Assembly: GCA_028289345.1 (NCBI GenBank) | Contig: JANQQL010000050.1 | Span: forward strand, 1 to 64,000 | Origin: Planctomycetota bacterium | GTDB lineage: Bacteria; Planctomycetota; B15-G4; SIAN01 | Length of the DNA: 64,000 nucleotides | Reading direction: 5' to 3' | Part shown: in pieces, positions 61,763-64,000 of the stretch | Layout: each line of letters begins with the position of its first letter | Position numbering within the stretch: position 1 is the stretch's first letter | Notes under the pieces: generated by a model | What the model saw: the letters and a program-made list of their open reading frames with translations, nothing else | Told to the model about the DNA's origin: nothing | Databases searched by the model: none | Program-made: the position numbers and the translations under genes

Positions 61763-62872
61763 ATGCGAAAACTGATGCTGATGGTTGCGGTCGGAGGGTT
61801 TGCGGGAAGCGCGACGGCGCAGGACGACTCCATGCCGGAAAATCCCCTGCCGGAGTTCGTTCCCCGAGACCTTGCCCTCGACGAAGACTTGGAAGAGGAC
61901 ATCCTCGAGTGGGTCCAGGCGCGCGCGGACGCCGACGAGTTCTCCGGAGTCGTGACCCTCGTGCGCGACGGCATCGTTCTCGTTGAAGAGGCCTACGGAT
62001 TTGCCGAGAAGGCCCACCGCATTCCCAACACTCTGGACACTCGGTTTCGGGTGGGCTCGATCACCAAGTCGTTCACGAAAGTAGCCGTCGCCAAGTTGAT
62101 CGAGCTCGGAAAACTGCACCGCGAGTCGACTCTCGCCGACCTGCTGCCCGACTATCCACGACTCGATATCGCGGGCGACATCACGGTGGAGCAGCTGGTT
62201 TCCCATCGCTCGGGACTCGGTGGAATGAACTACGGCGCTTACTTGGAGTCCTACATGCCGAGCATTCGCCGACCGATGGACTACATCGAACTGTTCGCCG
62301 ACGAACCGCTCTTGTTCGCCCCGGGAACCCGCGAAGAGTACTCCAATGCTGGGTACATCGTTCTTGGTGCCGTCCTCGAAGCCGCGGGTGGCAGGCCGTG
62401 GGAAGAGCTAGTCGAAGAGTACGTGTTCGAAGCCGCAGGGATGGTGTCCTCCTGCTTCGTCGACTTGGATCGTCCCCACGTCCCCGTGGCCACCGGCTAC
62501 TGGCGATGCGATCCCGACCAGCCCGACATCTGGTGCACGAACTACTGGCGACTCGAACTCGTTGCGACTTCCGGGGGCGGCAACTACTCGACGTCCCAGG
62601 ATCTGATCGCGTTCGATCAAGCCATGCGGGAAGGAGCACTCTTGGGCCCGGAAGCCAACTACTGGTACTTCTTCGACCGATGGCCCGATCCTTCGGAGAA
62701 CATCATCCCGGAGTTCTGGCCAGCCCAAGCGATCGCGGGTGGCGCGGAAGGAGTCAGCGCGGTGGTTGTCTCGAACTCCGAGATGGCTCTCAGTGTGGTC
62801 GGCAATCTCGGAGGCGACTCCGCAGAGTATGTGGCGATTGCGTTGGCGGAAGGATTGGAGATGTTCGAGTGA
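61763..62872 (+). CDS. Exported serine beta-lactamase-like hydrolase
   Basis: A 369-residue member of the class C beta-lactamase/DD-peptidase/esterase superfamily. A signal peptide (MRKLMLMVAVGGFAGSATA) precedes SGVVTLVRDGIVLVEEAYGF. The active site is Ser99-x-x-Lys102 in GSITKSFTKVAVAKL and Tyr193-Ser-Asn195 in REEYSNAGYIVLGAVLEA. LVSHRSGLGG is a further family strand. The usual KTG box is not obvious, which fits esterase- or peptidase-like members rather than true beta-lactamases. Export suggests action on peptidoglycan or an environmental ester or peptide. ATG 61763 has AAGGA 7 nt upstream. Confidence 0.91.
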   Translation: MRKLMLMVAVGGFAGSATAQDDSMPENPLPEFVPRDLALDEDLEEDILEWVQARADADEFSGVVTLVRDGIVLVEEAYGFAEKAHRIPNTLDTRFRVGSITKSFTKVAVAKLIELGKLHRESTLADLLPDYPRLDIAGDITVEQLVSHRSGLGGMNYGAYLESYMPSIRRPMDYIELFADEPLLFAPGTREEYSNAGYIVLGAVLEAAGGRPWEELVEEYVFEAAGMVSSCFVDLDRPHVPVATGYWRCDPDQPDIWCTNYWRLELVATSGGGNYSTSQDLIAFDQAMREGALLGPEANYWYFFDRWPDPSENIIPEFWPAQAIAGGAEGVSAVVVSNSEMALSVVGNLGGDSAEYVAIALAEGLEMFE

Positions 62873-63025
62873 ACCCGCTACGGGTTCCGCAAGAACAAGG
62901 AAGGAACGAGGCAGATCGCGGGGCACGAATGACACTTTTCGGTTTCCTTGAGCATCAGTTCCCGAAAGGAGGTCCCTTCGAAGCCACGACGACATTTCGC
63001 GATCCTTTCTGAGTCTTGCCGTCGC

Positions 63026-63595
63026 CTAGTTCTTGCCTCGGTGCTGTACGGCGTGGTGCGACGTCCCCGCCCCTCTGCTGCCTCTCGCCCGGCGTCGCAA
63101 CTGACACACGACAAGCCACAGTCCCCCGAGGAAGAAGGTGATCAGGCACCCTCCGTGTAGCCAGCCCAGAGAAATCCAGCCAACGAGTGAGTTGGAATGG
63201 AGGAAGGGACTCCACGGCCGCGCGTCCCCATGCATCATCGCGTCCAAAAGAACATGGCTGGAAACGCCGAGCCCCCCGGCCAGCCAACACGATCCCCAGG
63301 AGACCCTCTCCGAGACCGCCCACCGTGCTTGGCTCGAGCGCAGCCGGAGATTCCATCGACGAAGGATCCATTCGCAAAGGGGCTTTCCAACCGGCACGGC
63401 GATCAACATCACCACTGTCGCTCCGACCACCGTGTTCGTGAAACCATGCAGCGGCCGAATCCCCAGGAAGAACCGAACCAAAACCTCGACATCCATCGCG
63501 ATCTGGGACGCCGCGAACATCGTCAAGCTGACGTGCCTTTGGCCGAGCGCTTTGAAGAGCAGTCCCGGACCGAGATGGAGAGGCGTGACAGGCAT
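63026..63595 (-). CDS. DUF4184/YdjM-like membrane protein
   Basis: A 189-residue polytopic membrane protein. It begins PVTPLHLGPGLLFKALGQRH, has ASQIAMDVEVLVRFFLG and PLHGFTNTVVGATVVMLIAV, then LGVSSHVLLDAMMHGDARPW. The His/Asp set (TPLH, MDVE, LHG, HVLLDAMMH) matches the pattern of DUF4184 and YdjM-type membrane-bound putative metal-dependent hydrolases. Function is unproven. ATG 63595 starts at the family N-terminus; the in-frame extension to 63763 is not protein-like. A weak ribosome-binding site leaves the start open. Confidence 0.8.
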   Translation of the reverse strand: MPVTPLHLGPGLLFKALGQRHVSLTMFAASQIAMDVEVLVRFFLGIRPLHGFTNTVVGATVVMLIAVPVGKPLCEWILRRWNLRLRSSQARWAVSERVSWGSCWLAGGLGVSSHVLLDAMMHGDARPWSPFLHSNSLVGWISLGWLHGGCLITFFLGGLWLVVCQLRRRARGSRGAGTSHHAVQHRGKN

Positions 63596-64000
63596 GGAAG
63601 AAGTTTCCAGACTCGCGGCAAGGGAGTGCTTGCAACGAGGGTGACTGAGGCCGCCCGTGAAAGAGTCGACGCACCATTCATCGACACCGATCGCGAATGA
63701 TCCGAGCCTCTTCTGACTTGAACTTTGCCGACGTTCCTCGTCGTCCACGGACGCCTGGTCCATGGAAGATTGAGACCACCGAAAGTCCTCGCCGAATCAG
63801 CTTCGGCTCATTCGCGCGGTGCCGTCATGAATCATGGGGACGAGCGGGCCGCGAAAAGGAGAGCGGGGCATCCGCCCGGCTTCCCGACGAGAGATGCCGA
63901 GCGATGCAGTCTTCGACGGCGATCCGCGACCAGTCTTCCCGAAAACCTCACCCGTGCGGTCCCTACGCGACGTGAGTCATCTCGTGGAGGGCGAAGGCTT
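63596..64000. other. Right-edge region without a supported gene
   Basis: About 405 bp to the window end. Upstream sequence of the DUF4184-like gene lies here. A minus-strand frame entering from the right edge ends at TAG 63965-63963 after only eleven codons (AFALHEMTHVA); it may be the tail of a gene outside the window, but cannot be judged. Confidence 0.3.

Noticed and set aside
63963..64000. HEMTH near the right edge, read as a possible zinc-peptidase motif
   Set aside because: Only eleven codons before the stop are visible and the motif is at the extreme C-terminus, so it may be chance.
1..64000. tRNA, rRNA, insertion sequence, prophage or riboswitch
   Set aside because: No tRNA-like T-loop, rRNA core sequence, transposase motif, phage gene or riboswitch consensus was found by eye on either strand.

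Overview
The window looks like a chromosomal segment of a high-GC Planctomycetota-type bacterium. That is an inference from gene content: three ECF sigma factors (one next to a Ser/Thr kinase, one next to an anti-sigma and a CHAT protein, one fused to a membrane anchor and periplasmic repeats), a sulfatase, PQQ-type and FG-GAP/VCBS beta-propellers, a BNR/LamG giant protein, many exported hydrolases and lipoproteins, and genes that mostly stand alone. I saw no rRNA, tRNA, CRISPR array, insertion sequence or prophage.

Layout. 1-3791 (minus): PQQ-like propeller, amidohydrolase lipoprotein and a sulfatase cut by the left edge, probably one operon. 3908-6448 (minus): a membrane-tethered ECF sigma fusion. 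6804-9784: an exported zinc peptidase facing a secreted unknown, with a 13-bp perfect hairpin between them. 10177-12514: ECF sigma plus transmembrane Ser/Thr kinase. 12845-14644: cobalamin-binding-type radical SAM enzyme. 14774-18236 (minus): threonine biosynthesis thrA-thrB. 18586-20384 (minus): aldo/keto reductase coupled to a PqqB-like lipoprotein. 20873-24854 (plus): ECF sigma, anti-sigma and an exported, membrane-anchored TPR-CHAT protein, in a tight operon. 24986-29702: DUF899 protein, VCBS protein and a secreted helical protein.

30291-34373: two methyltransferases, a YciH/SUI1 protein, a YHS/TRASH-like secreted protein, a SEC-C protein and a MazEF-type toxin-antitoxin pair with its own palindrome. 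34532-36937: STT3/AglB-like oligosaccharyltransferase. 37136-41695 (minus): TPR-DUF2325 protein, tdh and kbl, giving threonine degradation close to threonine synthesis. 42487-45222: small membrane proteins, a secreted unknown and a DUF2161 protein. 45631-53538: subtilase, CPT-like kinase, PhyH dioxygenase, lipoprotein, S41 peptidase, GNAT protein and a frameshifted LamG-like secreted protein. 53589-60333: a 1269-residue BNR/PKD/LamG protein and a 780-residue acidic lipoprotein, divergently arranged. 60875-63595: GNAT protein, serine beta-lactamase-like hydrolase and a DUF4184-like membrane protein.

The strongest leads are the sigma/anti-sigma/CHAT operon, the membrane-tethered sigma fusion, and a degenerate ~68-bp intergenic element found three times (27814-27881, 36968-37035, 57530-57597), each time upstream of a minus-strand gene for an exported or membrane protein. 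All calls come from reading motifs by eye; no database search was possible.
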